A DNA stretch of 64,000 bases from Bdellovibrio sp. 28-41-41 (GTDB taxonomy: Bacteria > Bdellovibrionota > Bdellovibrionia > Bdellovibrionales > Bdellovibrionaceae). A program made the translations under genes and the position numbers. The DNA lies in NCBI GenBank assembly GCA_002256935.1, contig NCGL01000001.1, positions 78,255 through 142,254 of the forward strand, written 5' to 3'. Below are positions 16,906-25,800 of this stretch, piece after piece (position 1 is the stretch's first letter; each line of letters opens with the position of its first letter). The notes beneath the pieces were generated by a model that did not search any database, was not told the DNA's origin, and saw only the letters and a list, made by a program, of their open reading frames with translations.

Positions 16906-18302
16906 AACAGGTTGAAAGCAGCAAAGAAAACAAAGTCCACTTTATTAGCTTGGGATGCCCAAAAAATCTAGTCGACACAGAAATCATGGTCGGAACTTTA
17001 ATGAAAGACGGCTACAGTATCGTTGGCGATGAAGAAAGCGCAGATACAGTGATCATCAATACGTGCGGCTTCATTGAAGACTCAAAACGTGAATCTATCC
17101 AAAAAATTCTTGAAATGGGCGAGCTTAAAAAACAAGGTAAAATCAAACGCCTGGTTGTTGCGGGTTGCTTAACTCAACGTTATAAATCAGACATCGTGGA
17201 TGAATTACCAGAAGCGGACTTGTTCGTCGGCTCTGGAGAATTCCAAAATATCGACAAAATTCTAGATGAAAATAAGAAAGGCAGCGAAAAGAGAACATTC
17301 TTTAACTTGCCAACTTACTTACAAGATTCATCGACTCCACGTGTGAATACTCAGCCAAAACATCGTGCGTATTTAAAAATTTCTGAAGGCTGTTTAAAAC
17401 GTTGCGCATTCTGTGCTATTCCATTAATTCGCGGGAACTTGCAATCACGCACAATTGATAACGTAGTGAACGAAGCTAAATTGTTAGTTGCTGGCGGCGT
17501 AAAAGAAATCATCATTATATCTCATGATTTTACAGATTACGGCTGGGACTTAAAACGTAAAAATTCCGAAGCTAAAGAATCTCCGTATGAATTACTACGG
17601 GCTCTTGACCAAGTTGAAGGTTTACAATGGATTCGTCTGTTGTACTTGTATCCAGATGGACTTGATATGGAGACTTTAAAACTAATTAAAAATTCTAAGA
17701 AAATTGTTAAGTACTTCGATATGCCTCTTCAGCACATTAACAATGACGTACTTAAAAAAATGAATCGCAAAATGACTAAAGAAGAAATCTCTGAAGTTGT
17801 TAAAAATATCAGAACCCTGATGCCAGAGGCGATTATCAGAACTCAGTTTATCGTTGGTTTCCCAGGTGAAACTGAAGAGCAGTTCAATGAACTTGTTGAA
17901 TTTATCATAGAAAATGAATTCGACCGAGTTGGTTGTTTCTCATACTCTCCCGAAGAAAACACGCCAGCTGGAAAAATGCTTGATCAGCTTGACGAAGAAA
18001 CGAAGCAGCGTCGTCACGATGTCTTGATGAAAACTCAGCAGAAAATTTCTAAGAAACTTCAACAGCGTATGATCGGCAAAGTATTAGACGTTATGGTTGA
18101 GGGTTTAAGCGAAGAGACAGATCTTTTATTACAAGGTCGCAACTCGCAGCAAGCGCCTGAAATTGACGGTGTAACTCTGATTAACTCAGGAACCGCCGAT
18201 GTTGGTCAGATCGTTAAAGTTCGCATTACAGACAGCCTTGAGTATGATTTGATCGGTGAGATTGTCGAGATCAGTGAGACTGGCGAGATAATCGAGTTAT
18301 GA
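16902..18302 (+). CDS. rimO: Ribosomal protein S12 methylthiotransferase RimO
   Basis: 466 aa. It has an N-terminal UPF0004 domain with SLGCPKNLVDTE and two further Cys (NTCGFIE, VAGCL) for one 4Fe-4S cluster, the radical-SAM motif CLKRCAFCAIP for the second, and a C-terminal TRAM domain (about 400-466). RimO adds a methylthio group to Asp88 of uS12. The SLGCPKNLVD start and the length separate it from MiaB. It is coupled by 4-nt overlaps to the gene on each side. Confidence 0.95.
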   Translation: MKQVESSKENKVHFISLGCPKNLVDTEIMVGTLMKDGYSIVGDEESADTVIINTCGFIEDSKRESIQKILEMGELKKQGKIKRLVVAGCLTQRYKSDIVDELPEADLFVGSGEFQNIDKILDENKKGSEKRTFFNLPTYLQDSSTPRVNTQPKHRAYLKISEGCLKRCAFCAIPLIRGNLQSRTIDNVVNEAKLLVAGGVKEIIIISHDFTDYGWDLKRKNSEAKESPYELLRALDQVEGLQWIRLLYLYPDGLDMETLKLIKNSKKIVKYFDMPLQHINNDVLKKMNRKMTKEEISEVVKNIRTLMPEAIIRTQFIVGFPGETEEQFNELVEFIIENEFDRVGCFSYSPEENTPAGKMLDQLDEETKQRRHDVLMKTQQKISKKLQQRMIGKVLDVMVEGLSEETDLLLQGRNSQQAPEIDGVTLINSGTADVGQIVKVRITDSLEYDLIGEIVEISETGEIIEL

Positions 18303-18838
18303 ATCTGTTTGTCTTGTGGACTGAGAGCTATGGTGAAGCGCTTAATGTGTCTAATCAGTTGGCCGCGGCAGGTGGACATCTTTTAGATTGTTCCGTTATT
18401 GGCATATGGTCTCAAGTATTAGTTCATTTTGAAAACTCAAACGGCGAAAAACATATCGCTGATTTAAAATTAAAGCCGGGCCATAAAAAAACGTGGTTGC
18501 CAGGCTTAAAGCAACCCATCGTTGAAAGCTACTTAAGTTTAAGTTCAAACAAGGTCGCTGATTTTATTCTATCTATCGAGGCGTCGTTTATTGGCGATGT
18601 CTTCGATTTTTTACAAACCGTCGATCTTGAACAATACTCCATCGTAGATTTGCGTCTATTGCGCTTTAGCGAGCCGAAAGTTTTATTGCTGTTAACTGGG
18701 CCAGAGTCGCATTGCGATCAACTGCAGGTCATTTTAGAGAATAAGAAGGCCCAGGGAAAGATGGTGTTTGAATTCGAAATGGTCAAACCTATTGTTCCGG
18801 CTGTTAAAGAGCTTTTCCACCATTCAGAGACTAACTAG
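18299..18838 (+). CDS. Hypothetical protein coupled to rimO
   Basis: 179 aa; I do not recognise a family. No signal peptide or membrane segment is seen. The sequence looks like a soluble alpha/beta protein, perhaps with two similar halves, each ending in a short beta-alpha-beta pattern (for example YSIVDLRLLRFSEPKVLLLLTG). The ATG lies inside the rimO stop (ATGA), so the two proteins are made together. The stop TAG overlaps the stop of the convergent gene in the palindrome CTAG. Confidence 0.65.
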   Translation: MNLFVLWTESYGEALNVSNQLAAAGGHLLDCSVIGIWSQVLVHFENSNGEKHIADLKLKPGHKKTWLPGLKQPIVESYLSLSSNKVADFILSIEASFIGDVFDFLQTVDLEQYSIVDLRLLRFSEPKVLLLLTGPESHCDQLQVILENKKAQGKMVFEFEMVKPIVPAVKELFHHSETN

Positions 18839-20037
18839 TTGCCGCAGATTTCAGACAAGACATCGAGCTTCTTAGCCCAGTCTTCTTGTTTTGTTTGGCG
18901 CGCAAAGGACGAAGCTTTACGGCCTAAAAACGAATGTTTTTTATTAAACCCACAGGCCTTTTTTAAACCGATCATCGTTTCCGCAAATTTTTGGATCTGG
19001 TAGCTTGCTGACGTATAGCCTACCCAACAGTTTTCGATAAATTCATTCACTTTTACGCAGCGACCGTAGTATTTAAACGCTTCAATAAAATTTTTCTGTT
19101 CTTCTAAAAACTGTGCGTAGTTCAGTTGATTGATATCTGATTTAGGAAACTTATCCGCAGCGAATTGCAGCTGTAGCTTTGCTTTTGGCATATCATGAAT
19201 ATTTTTATAAACGATGCCTAGGTTCGAATAGTTTTCAGGAACGTTAGGTGATGCTTGAATAGCTTTACGGCAGTAGGTTTGCGCCTGATCGGTAATTCCA
19301 TCCTTTGTGTTGATTTCACAAAGTTTTGTTAGAAACTCTGGCTTTTCTCCAGTGTGCTTTATCAAATCCAAGTAGATCAAACGCAGTTCATAGTAGTTAT
19401 TATTTTTTTCATAAATTTCCACTAGACCATTGATTGCTGGTATGTAGGTTGGGTTAGCTTCATTAGCTCTTCGGAAATACTCTTTAGCTTCACGATCTTT
19501 CTTCTTTCTTAGCTGAGCTAAACCCAAATAAGTTAACGCTTCAAAATTTTGATCATTCTTCGCCAAAACAAGATTAGCGGCTTTCATCGTTTCGAAATAG
19601 TCTTTGTTAAGGTAGTGAGCTTTCGTTAACAAAACCGTCTCTGATTCTGTGAGATGTTCGATGTTTTTCCACAGTAGCTCGGTCGCATTAGGGTATTTTT
19701 TTTCTAAGATAAATTTAGTAGCTTGAGTTGCATACGTCTCTTTTGCCGGTCCAGCGATAGGTGTTGGCGTCGCAGTAGGGACAGGGCTTGCTTTTGCAGC
19801 CGGCGTCTCAGGTTGAGGCGCGGCCGGCATAGGCGCGGCCGGCTGAGGCGCCTTGGTTGCCGGTTTCTCTAATGGGTTTGTCCTATTTTGAGGCGGAGGT
19901 GCCTGAATTTTTGCATCCTCGACCTCGTCTAGAACTAACTCTTCTTCTGAAAATGCCGAAATAGAGACGAAGACTATAGATAGAACAATCTTTAGACACG
20001 TGTTGGATTTTTGAGAATCGTAATTTAGTAGAGGCAT
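18835..20037 (-). CDS. Secreted TPR-repeat protein with Pro/Ala-rich linker
   Basis: 400 aa. A hydrophobic N-terminal segment (CLKIVLSIVFVSISAFS) suggests export or anchoring. Residues about 40-100 are a low-complexity linker rich in Pro, Ala and Thr (QPAAPMPAAPQPETPAA). Residues about 105-390 contain several tetratricopeptide repeats (FEALTYLGLAQLRKKKDREAKEYFRRANEANP, then NVPENYSNLGIVYKNIHDM). TPRs bind partner proteins; the partner here is unknown. No operon partner is visible, as it is divergent from the prepilin-like gene 27 nt away. Confidence 0.8.
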   Translation of the reverse strand: MPLLNYDSQKSNTCLKIVLSIVFVSISAFSEEELVLDEVEDAKIQAPPPQNRTNPLEKPATKAPQPAAPMPAAPQPETPAAKASPVPTATPTPIAGPAKETYATQATKFILEKKYPNATELLWKNIEHLTESETVLLTKAHYLNKDYFETMKAANLVLAKNDQNFEALTYLGLAQLRKKKDREAKEYFRRANEANPTYIPAINGLVEIYEKNNNYYELRLIYLDLIKHTGEKPEFLTKLCEINTKDGITDQAQTYCRKAIQASPNVPENYSNLGIVYKNIHDMPKAKLQLQFAADKFPKSDINQLNYAQFLEEQKNFIEAFKYYGRCVKVNEFIENCWVGYTSASYQIQKFAETMIGLKKACGFNKKHSFLGRKASSFARQTKQEDWAKKLDVLSEICGN

Positions 20038-20064
20038 TGGTATTATTATACAAGAAAGCAGGTC

Positions 20065-20991
20065 ATGGTCGAGTCCAAATTTCTGTCCTCATCACGATTA
20101 AATCAAAAAGGGCAAGGTATGATTGAATACATACTGTTGCTTTTTATTACGGTAACAATGATTTTGCTTGCGATGGCTAATCTGTTTAAACCAATGCAAA
20201 ATTTTCTGCAAAATTTTATGGGTACCTATGTCGCTTGTTTACTCACATCTGGTGAACTTCCTGCTATTCGAGTTGAAAATACGATGAAAGATACAGACGC
20301 AAAATGTAGTTTCTCGATGACTGGTGGAAACGGGACTGTCAACAATGGTGGACAAGGCTCAACAGGGGGAACAAGTACTAACGGCAGTAACGGAACAAAT
20401 GGCAACGGTGGTACTAAAGGCTCTGAAAGTGACTCGGCCAAAGGGAACAACCCTAACGGTAGTGGTTCAGGCGATGGTAGCAGCGTAAATGGCGGTGGAA
20501 ACAGCTACGCCGGCTCACGCAGCCGTCGTGCCGGGTTTGGTAAAAGCACCTTTCTAAAGAGATCGTCGGATGGTGGCTCTGGTAACGCCGATTCTGACAG
20601 TGCGGGTGGTGGAACGCGGTATGTGAACAATCTTGATAAAAACAAAGACGATCGTTTTTATCGAACACGTCAGAAAACCTCTCAACTATCGAATCGAAAC
20701 GGTCGTGGTGTGTACATCACTGGTATGACGGACGCCGAAGAAAAAAAAATAGAGAGAAAAATACAATCGTCACCCAGATCGGTACCGAAAAGTAGTGAAG
20801 AATTTTCAGTTCCCGGCAGGAAATCGATTGTCAAACCACCCCCCGAAACAAAGAAAAAAGTTCTAGCACAAGACGAGGAATCCTTTTCGCTAGGAAACCT
20901 TTTTAAGTATGCTTTGATAGCGATAGTTCTTCTATTGATCCTTATCTTGGGCGGTGGACAAGCCTTTGAGATGTCCAAAACCATGGAGTAG
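20065..20991 (+). CDS. Class IVb prepilin (Flp/TadE)-like protein with Gly/Ser/Asn-rich middle and C-terminal membrane anchor
   Basis: 308 aa. A prepilin-peptidase site is visible: Gly16 before QGMIEY, with Glu at +5 and Tyr at +6 as in Flp and TadE prepilins, followed by a hydrophobic helix (ILLLFITVTMILLAMANLF). A Cys-containing segment follows, then residues about 100-190 are low-complexity Gly/Asn/Ser/Thr. A basic/acidic region comes next, and the C-terminus has a second hydrophobic segment (YALIAIVLLLILILGGG). Ordinary Flp pilins are 50-80 aa and TadE/F about 150-200 aa without this tail. A TadB/TadC-like pair lies at 39.7-40.9 kb, which may be partners. Confidence 0.7.
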   Translation: MVESKFLSSSRLNQKGQGMIEYILLLFITVTMILLAMANLFKPMQNFLQNFMGTYVACLLTSGELPAIRVENTMKDTDAKCSFSMTGGNGTVNNGGQGSTGGTSTNGSNGTNGNGGTKGSESDSAKGNNPNGSGSGDGSSVNGGGNSYAGSRSRRAGFGKSTFLKRSSDGGSGNADSDSAGGGTRYVNNLDKNKDDRFYRTRQKTSQLSNRNGRGVYITGMTDAEEKKIERKIQSSPRSVPKSSEEFSVPGRKSIVKPPPETKKKVLAQDEESFSLGNLFKYALIAIVLLLILILGGGQAFEMSKTME

Positions 20992-21081
20992 CTGCATGCT
21001 TAATTTCATGGCAACGCTGAGTGTCCACATTAAAAAATCTACAAATTAGTATTTTACTCTACGTATTTCCTTGAAACAAAA

Positions 21082-21492
21082 ATGGTCCTCAGAGATAAGA
21101 ATTTTGTGTCTACAATCTTCGCTATAAACAAAAAAAAATTGTTCACTTTAGAAGAGGCAAATGAGCTTCTTCCACTAGTTATCAAACTAACGGAAGAATC
21201 GAGCCGAAAAGTAAAAAAGTTGATCAATCAATTGGAAGCTTTCCCAGATAAAAAAAATCAGAAGGCGCTTGAGCTTGAAGAGCAAGTAAACAAGTATATC
21301 GAGCTTTGGCAGACTAAAATAGAAAAATTAGGTCTTCGTCCAAAAGGCTTATGGCTTTGTGATTTTGACAACGGTGGTGGTTACTTCTGTTGGAAATATC
21401 CAGAAAGCAAAATCACTTTCTTTCATGGCTACAATGAAGGATTCTCTGGTCGCAAAAAATTAGAAATCGACGATTCCCACGCTACAATCTAG
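21082..21492 (+). CDS. DUF2203 family protein
   Basis: 136 aa. It matches the DUF2203 pattern: FTLEEANELLPLVIKLTEE at the N-terminus, then a helical region with a WQTKIEKLGLRPKGLWLCDFDNGGGYFCWKYPE centre and FFHGYNEGFSGRKKL at the end. The biochemical function of this family is unknown. The N-terminal ~15 residues before the domain are extra; the start ATG at 21082 has no clear SD. It is a single gene between the prepilin-like gene and the convergent exonuclease. Confidence 0.75.
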   Translation: MVLRDKNFVSTIFAINKKKLFTLEEANELLPLVIKLTEESSRKVKKLINQLEAFPDKKNQKALELEEQVNKYIELWQTKIEKLGLRPKGLWLCDFDNGGGYFCWKYPESKITFFHGYNEGFSGRKKLEIDDSHATI

Positions 21493-21523
21493 CAAATAAA
21501 ATTTCAGAAGAATTTTTAAATTT

Positions 21524-22141
21524 TTATAGTTCAGCTAACCAATCTAATTGTTTTGGTTGGCGAATGATTTGTGGGAAACGCGCTTCTGGACGACCTGTTA
21601 AGGCGACTAAGTTTTCTACTCTTGGAGCTTGTCCGCCTGAAGAAATACGATTTAGCAATTCGATAAATAATTTACCGCAATAAGTAGCATCGGCTTCGGC
21701 TCTGTGAAATTCTGAGCTTGGAATTTTTAAGTGTTGTACTAATGTTCCTAGTTTGTAGTTAGCTAATCCAGGAAGAATTTTTCTAGCGATTGGTAACGTA
21801 TCTAGAATGATGCCTTTTGGTGCCGGTGTTTCAAATTTTTTAATATCGCTAGTTAAGAACTGAGCATCGAAAGACGCATTATGGGCCACCATCGGTAGGT
21901 CTTCACAAAACTCGGCAAATGAGGCAAGGAGGTCTTCAATAAGAGGCATATTGGCAACCATTGCATCTGAAATTCCATTCACTCGAGACGCCGCTGCGGG
22001 AATTGGCTTTCTAGGGTTCACAAGTGTTGAATAGATGGCTTCAACTTGAAAATTATCAAAACGGACGGCTCCGATTTCAACGATAGAATCAGCGCCAGGT
22101 ACTGTGCCCGTAGTTTCTAAGTCAAATGCGATAAATTTCAT
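21524..22141 (-). CDS. DnaQ-like 3'-5' exonuclease
   Basis: 205 aa from ATG 22141; a GGGAG Shine-Dalgarno lies just upstream, and an in-frame extension to 22201 would add 20 non-conserved residues. The DEDDh motifs are FDLETTG (Exo I, Asp and Glu), VAHNASFDAQFL (Exo II) and HRAEADA (Exo III, His and Asp). It resembles the epsilon proofreading subunit and PolC-type exonuclease domains. Polymerase proofreading, RNase T-like or repair roles are all possible. It lies at the end of a minus-strand series with tight spacing (14 nt after the PHP-like gene). Confidence 0.85.
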   Translation of the reverse strand: MKFIAFDLETTGTVPGADSIVEIGAVRFDNFQVEAIYSTLVNPRKPIPAAASRVNGISDAMVANMPLIEDLLASFAEFCEDLPMVAHNASFDAQFLTSDIKKFETPAPKGIILDTLPIARKILPGLANYKLGTLVQHLKIPSSEFHRAEADATYCGKLFIELLNRISSGGQAPRVENLVALTGRPEARFPQIIRQPKQLDWLAEL

Positions 22142-22155
22142 TACAAGCTCCCGTT

Positions 22156-23358
22156 TTAATTCTGAACATAGAATGGATTCGTATAAATCCAAGTAATCCA
22201 TTTAGTGGCGTCTGGCAACGGGAAATAGGGGCTCACGCGGACCTGAACCCGGTAAACACCAGGTTGATTTATTTCGATTTCAGCTTCACTTTGGTTCACG
22301 GTTTCAAAGCGACTTCCGTTGCGATAGACAACCGTTTCGAAGAAATAGTTTGGTCTTTGAGGCAATCGAATTTTCATCTTCATATTTTTCGTCAATTTAA
22401 CTTTAGAGCCGATCAAAAAGGCTTTTGATCGATCTTCAAGAACGCAAGAAAAACCTTTTGGATCGCCTAGCATATCAAATGCAAGATAGAAATTTCCGCC
22501 CTTTAAAGCAGTTAAGATTTTCAATTTATCGCTTTTTACATTTCCAGTGAGTTCTGATTTTAACAAGACATGATTAGAAAACATTTCGAACGTTTTTTGA
22601 TACGAGGGAAACTTAACTAAAAAACTGGCAATGGGCACCGCGCGCGCCGATGCTTCAGCCCCAGAAAATCCATAGTACTTTCCATATTCATGAGAACTAT
22701 CTAACAAAGTTAGTTCTTCAGACGGCTCGTTAAATAGTCGAACAAACGAGAGTGTCGGATTAAAGGGATAAACAAAAAGACTCCACAGCGGGGACAATTT
22801 AGATAAATCAAACGCGCGCTGGGAAAGACTTTTCAAATTAATGAGCTCGATGCCGTCAAGTCCTTGTGGCAGAGGACCTGTCCACGAAAATCCAGACTTA
22901 AATGGATGAGCTAGAATAATTAAAAAATCACTACTAGCTTCTTGAGATAATAAATCCGCAAGTTTAACTTGTGCTTCGCCCAAGTTGCGACCAAGAGTTT
23001 GCTTTTGAAATGGCACGACCATGAATCGCGAATCTAAGTAGCTGATCTTGCTGCCACTCATGATCAGAGTTTCGTCGAAATAACCTTCGACTAGATTTTT
23101 TTCTGAAAATTCGTTTAGGTCGGTCAAAATCATAAAATCTAGTTTGGCATTCTTTGCAGATTTAATAATTTGATTGATAGGACTTGAACCGATACTTAGA
23201 TCGGAGTGGACGTTGATGATTCCCTTGTAGTCATAATAGCTGGATTCGGCCACTTTTTTCAAAGTCGGATTTACGACTTTCAAATCGTTTTGGGAAATGT
23301 AAAACCCGTAAACGAAGTAGGTCATGATTAGGAATGTTAGGAAGCCAAAAACCTTCAT
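22156..23358 (-). CDS. PHP-domain-like membrane-anchored protein
   Basis: 400 aa. An N-terminal anchor (VFGFLTFLIMTYFVYGFYI) is followed by a region with the layout of PHP phosphoesterases: GIINVHSDLSIGSSPINQIIKSAKNAKLDFMILTDLNEF, where the canonical D-x-H-x-H reads NVHSDLS and TDHN reads TDLN. A later HPF segment (ILAHPFKSG) is also PHP-like. Several metal ligands appear changed, so activity is uncertain. The C-terminal part is beta-rich (about 300-400). The start overlaps the stop of the GT39-like gene by 4 nt, and the two are likely co-translated. Confidence 0.65.
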   Translation of the reverse strand: MKVFGFLTFLIMTYFVYGFYISQNDLKVVNPTLKKVAESSYYDYKGIINVHSDLSIGSSPINQIIKSAKNAKLDFMILTDLNEFSEKNLVEGYFDETLIMSGSKISYLDSRFMVVPFQKQTLGRNLGEAQVKLADLLSQEASSDFLIILAHPFKSGFSWTGPLPQGLDGIELINLKSLSQRAFDLSKLSPLWSLFVYPFNPTLSFVRLFNEPSEELTLLDSSHEYGKYYGFSGAEASARAVPIASFLVKFPSYQKTFEMFSNHVLLKSELTGNVKSDKLKILTALKGGNFYLAFDMLGDPKGFSCVLEDRSKAFLIGSKVKLTKNMKMKIRLPQRPNYFFETVVYRNGSRFETVNQSEAEIEINQPGVYRVQVRVSPYFPLPDATKWITWIYTNPFYVQN

Positions 23359-24668
23359 TCAAACTCCAGTTTTTCTATAACATAGTCTCGATCCATTTGA
23401 TCTACAATTTCCATTTTTGGCTTTAACTTGTATACCCAATCTGGATATTCATTTGTCTTTTCTTTGAATACATAAATGGTTTTTTCAATTGGATGATTTT
23501 TTTTTAACGTATCAAAAAAATCAAAACGGCTGGCGCCTTCAATTTTGTATACTGGGGTTTTCGAAAAGTACCACAACGATGAAGAGATTTGGTAATTGAT
23601 GCCATAAAGTGGTTTATATTGCTCTACCTTGTTTTTTTGGATTTCAAAGAAAAACGGTTCGAATATTTTCCCATGAGCGTAGTGACCAAAGAACATAGAT
23701 CCAACCAAGGCTATGTTCAGAGTGGCGAGTCCTGCGATAACAATTGCCATTGTTCGCTTAGGAATATCCACAGCGGTCACTAATGCGAAGAATGTGGGAA
23801 ACGCCATCAAAGTCCAATTCATTTCTACCGACGATCTAAAGCTTGTTAACAGGAAGAAACCAAGGATGCCCACAGTGAAATAATAAAGTGGTTTCAAATT
23901 TTCAATTTTTCTATTTTTGAAAAAATAAAAAGTAAGCGGTGGAATAAGCATAAAGAGCTGACCCACAACATATTCCAGTGGCCAGATCCATTTCCATTTA
24001 TCCGCTTTTAATCCGTGCTGCAGCTGAAAGGCAAAGGATTGAAAATTATTATTCACATTCCAAATTACGACCGGCATCGAAAACAACAATCCAAAGATAA
24101 ACGTAAAACCGATGTACTTCCACCGAAACACGTCCCATTTTTTTTCGCAGGTTAAATAAATAATGGCACACACTAGAAACAGAACAATATGATATTTAGA
24201 TAGAAATCCCAGGCCCAAACTTGTTCCTAGCCAAGCGTAGTTTGACCAATTTGTTTGCTGAGTTACGCGGATGAAAAAATATAAACTCAGCGGCCAGAAA
24301 AACATCAAAGGCAAATCCGGTGTTAATATGACAGAACCAAAGCCAAGGTAGGGAACGAGTAATGTTAATATTAAAAATCTATGTAGAGACTCAGTCGAAA
24401 GCTTAAGCTCGCGAAATATTTCTTTCCACGTAATCAACGATAGGTGCAGAAAAATAACGGCCGGGTATCGAATGGCGTGCCCATAGGGTTCTAAGAAATG
24501 TCCGAAGCGAAAAAGCCAGGCGATCATTGGTGGATGATCGTAGTAACTTAATTGCAAGTGATTTGACCACAGCCAGTAGTAGGCCTCGTCGGGCAATAGC
24601 GGTAGAAAGTAGGCTATTACTAATTTTACTAGTAATGAGAGCCAAAAAATCCGATAGAAAAGACTCAC
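23355..24668 (-). CDS. Glycosyltransferase family 39-like (ArnT/PMT type) membrane protein
   Basis: 437 aa with about ten hydrophobic segments. The N-terminal loop LPDEAYYWLWSNHLQLSYYDHPPMIAW is the hallmark of ArnT/PMT-type GT-C transferases, with Asp-Glu as the catalytic region. The family moves a sugar from a polyprenyl-phosphate carrier onto lipid A, proteins or lipids in the periplasmic leaflet; the acceptor here is unknown. It overlaps the PHP-like gene (4 nt), and its start touches the rodZ-like stop at 24668. Confidence 0.85.
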   Translation of the reverse strand: MSLFYRIFWLSLLVKLVIAYFLPLLPDEAYYWLWSNHLQLSYYDHPPMIAWLFRFGHFLEPYGHAIRYPAVIFLHLSLITWKEIFRELKLSTESLHRFLILTLLVPYLGFGSVILTPDLPLMFFWPLSLYFFIRVTQQTNWSNYAWLGTSLGLGFLSKYHIVLFLVCAIIYLTCEKKWDVFRWKYIGFTFIFGLLFSMPVVIWNVNNNFQSFAFQLQHGLKADKWKWIWPLEYVVGQLFMLIPPLTFYFFKNRKIENLKPLYYFTVGILGFFLLTSFRSSVEMNWTLMAFPTFFALVTAVDIPKRTMAIVIAGLATLNIALVGSMFFGHYAHGKIFEPFFFEIQKNKVEQYKPLYGINYQISSSLWYFSKTPVYKIEGASRFDFFDTLKKNHPIEKTIYVFKEKTNEYPDWVYKLKPKMEIVDQMDRDYVIEKLEFE

Positions 24669-25795
24669 TAAAAAGAGACTCGTTTCGGTTTCCCCAAGTC
24701 GCCAGGTACACCTAAATCTTTACCATTTACGATCAGATTTACAGCACCACCATTACTGATATTTAATTTCACACCAGAAACAGTTTTGAACGTTTGTATT
24801 TGGCTCGGGGACATTTTAATACGTTCAACTTTGCCAGTTGATTGAGTCATTTCGATTTCTACGGTTTCAAATGCTTCGATAACTAATTCAATGTTCTTTG
24901 GTTTTGGTGGCGTCGGTGGAGTTACTACCGCTGTCGTCACCACTGGTTCCGCTGTAAGTGTAGTTGCCGGCTTTTCGGTTGCTGGCTTTGTAGTTGCCGC
25001 TGAAGCCGGAGGTGTTGTGGTCGCTGTAGGTGTTACGACGGGCTTGTTTGTATTCGTTGCAACGGGCGCTGTGACCGGGGGCTTAGTTGTTGGAGGAGTC
25101 GTAGTCGTTGCTACTGTAGGACCTGCGTGTGTCGGTTTTGTGGCTGCTGCGGCATTATCTGTAGTAGGTAGGACGGGCGGCGCGACTTTTACGTCGGCAG
25201 GAAGAGTTGTATCAGCGCTTGTCGGTTTAACTTCTGTTATAGGAGCTAAAGTAACAGGCGGCGGCGCTTGAGGAAGTTCAATTTTGTTGTTTGTTTTTAA
25301 ATTCTCTTCTGTTTTAGCGACATCTACTTCAGCTTCTTTTTGATATTTTTCGACAACTTTTCTAACAGCGATTAGGCTTAACAGCAAAACGAAAACAACA
25401 ATACCGATTCCGATATTTTTGAATTCAAATTTTTCTTTTGTAAAATTTTGACCCGTGTGGCGCTTAATTCCTAAATCATCTTTGTTTTCAGGATCATCAA
25501 TTTCAAGACCAGCGCCGCGAATTTGTGGACCAGAAGCTAGACTGATTTGGTTAGGCTTGGTTGTTCCCATTTCATCAGAAAATATTCTTAGAACCTCATT
25601 GGGATCAACTTTTAGGAATAATGCATACGATTGAACGAAACCGCGCAAGAACGTTTTAGCTGGTAAATTATTTTTGTCGCCCTCTTCGATTTGTTTAAGA
25701 ATCTTAGGATTAATTTTTAAAGATAGTCCAATTTCATGAATGGATAGACCTTTATCTTCCCGTGCTTTTCTTAAAAATTCCCCAGTCTTCTTCAT
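24668..25795 (-). CDS. rodZ: RodZ-like cell-shape protein (HTH, one TM, DUF4115)
   Basis: 375 aa. Residues 1-70 are a RodZ-type HTH (MKKTGEFLRKAREDKGLSIHEIGLSLKINPKILKQIEEG, then LPAKTFLRGFVQSYALFL). One transmembrane helix follows (about 127-142, IGIGIVVFVLLLSLIAVRK). Then come about 110 residues rich in Thr, Pro, Ala and Val (periplasmic spacer), and a C-terminal DUF4115-like beta domain (LVIEAFETVEIEM...GVKLNISNGGAVNLIVNGKDLG). RodZ links MreB to the wall machinery and sets rod shape. An AAGG precedes the ATG. Confidence 0.85.
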   Translation of the reverse strand: MKKTGEFLRKAREDKGLSIHEIGLSLKINPKILKQIEEGDKNNLPAKTFLRGFVQSYALFLKVDPNEVLRIFSDEMGTTKPNQISLASGPQIRGAGLEIDDPENKDDLGIKRHTGQNFTKEKFEFKNIGIGIVVFVLLLSLIAVRKVVEKYQKEAEVDVAKTEENLKTNNKIELPQAPPPVTLAPITEVKPTSADTTLPADVKVAPPVLPTTDNAAAATKPTHAGPTVATTTTPPTTKPPVTAPVATNTNKPVVTPTATTTPPASAATTKPATEKPATTLTAEPVVTTAVVTPPTPPKPKNIELVIEAFETVEIEMTQSTGKVERIKMSPSQIQTFKTVSGVKLNISNGGAVNLIVNGKDLGVPGDLGKPKRVSF

Positions 25796-25800
25796 CGAGA

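Noticed and set aside
18835..18838. Shared CTAG at the convergent stops
   Set aside because: A compact overlap of two stop codons is common in dense genomes and needs no special explanation.
24891..25271. 126-aa plus-strand ORF of Val/Gly/Ala
   Set aside because: It is the antisense image of the Thr/Pro-rich spacer of the RodZ-like gene, with low-complexity composition and no SD.
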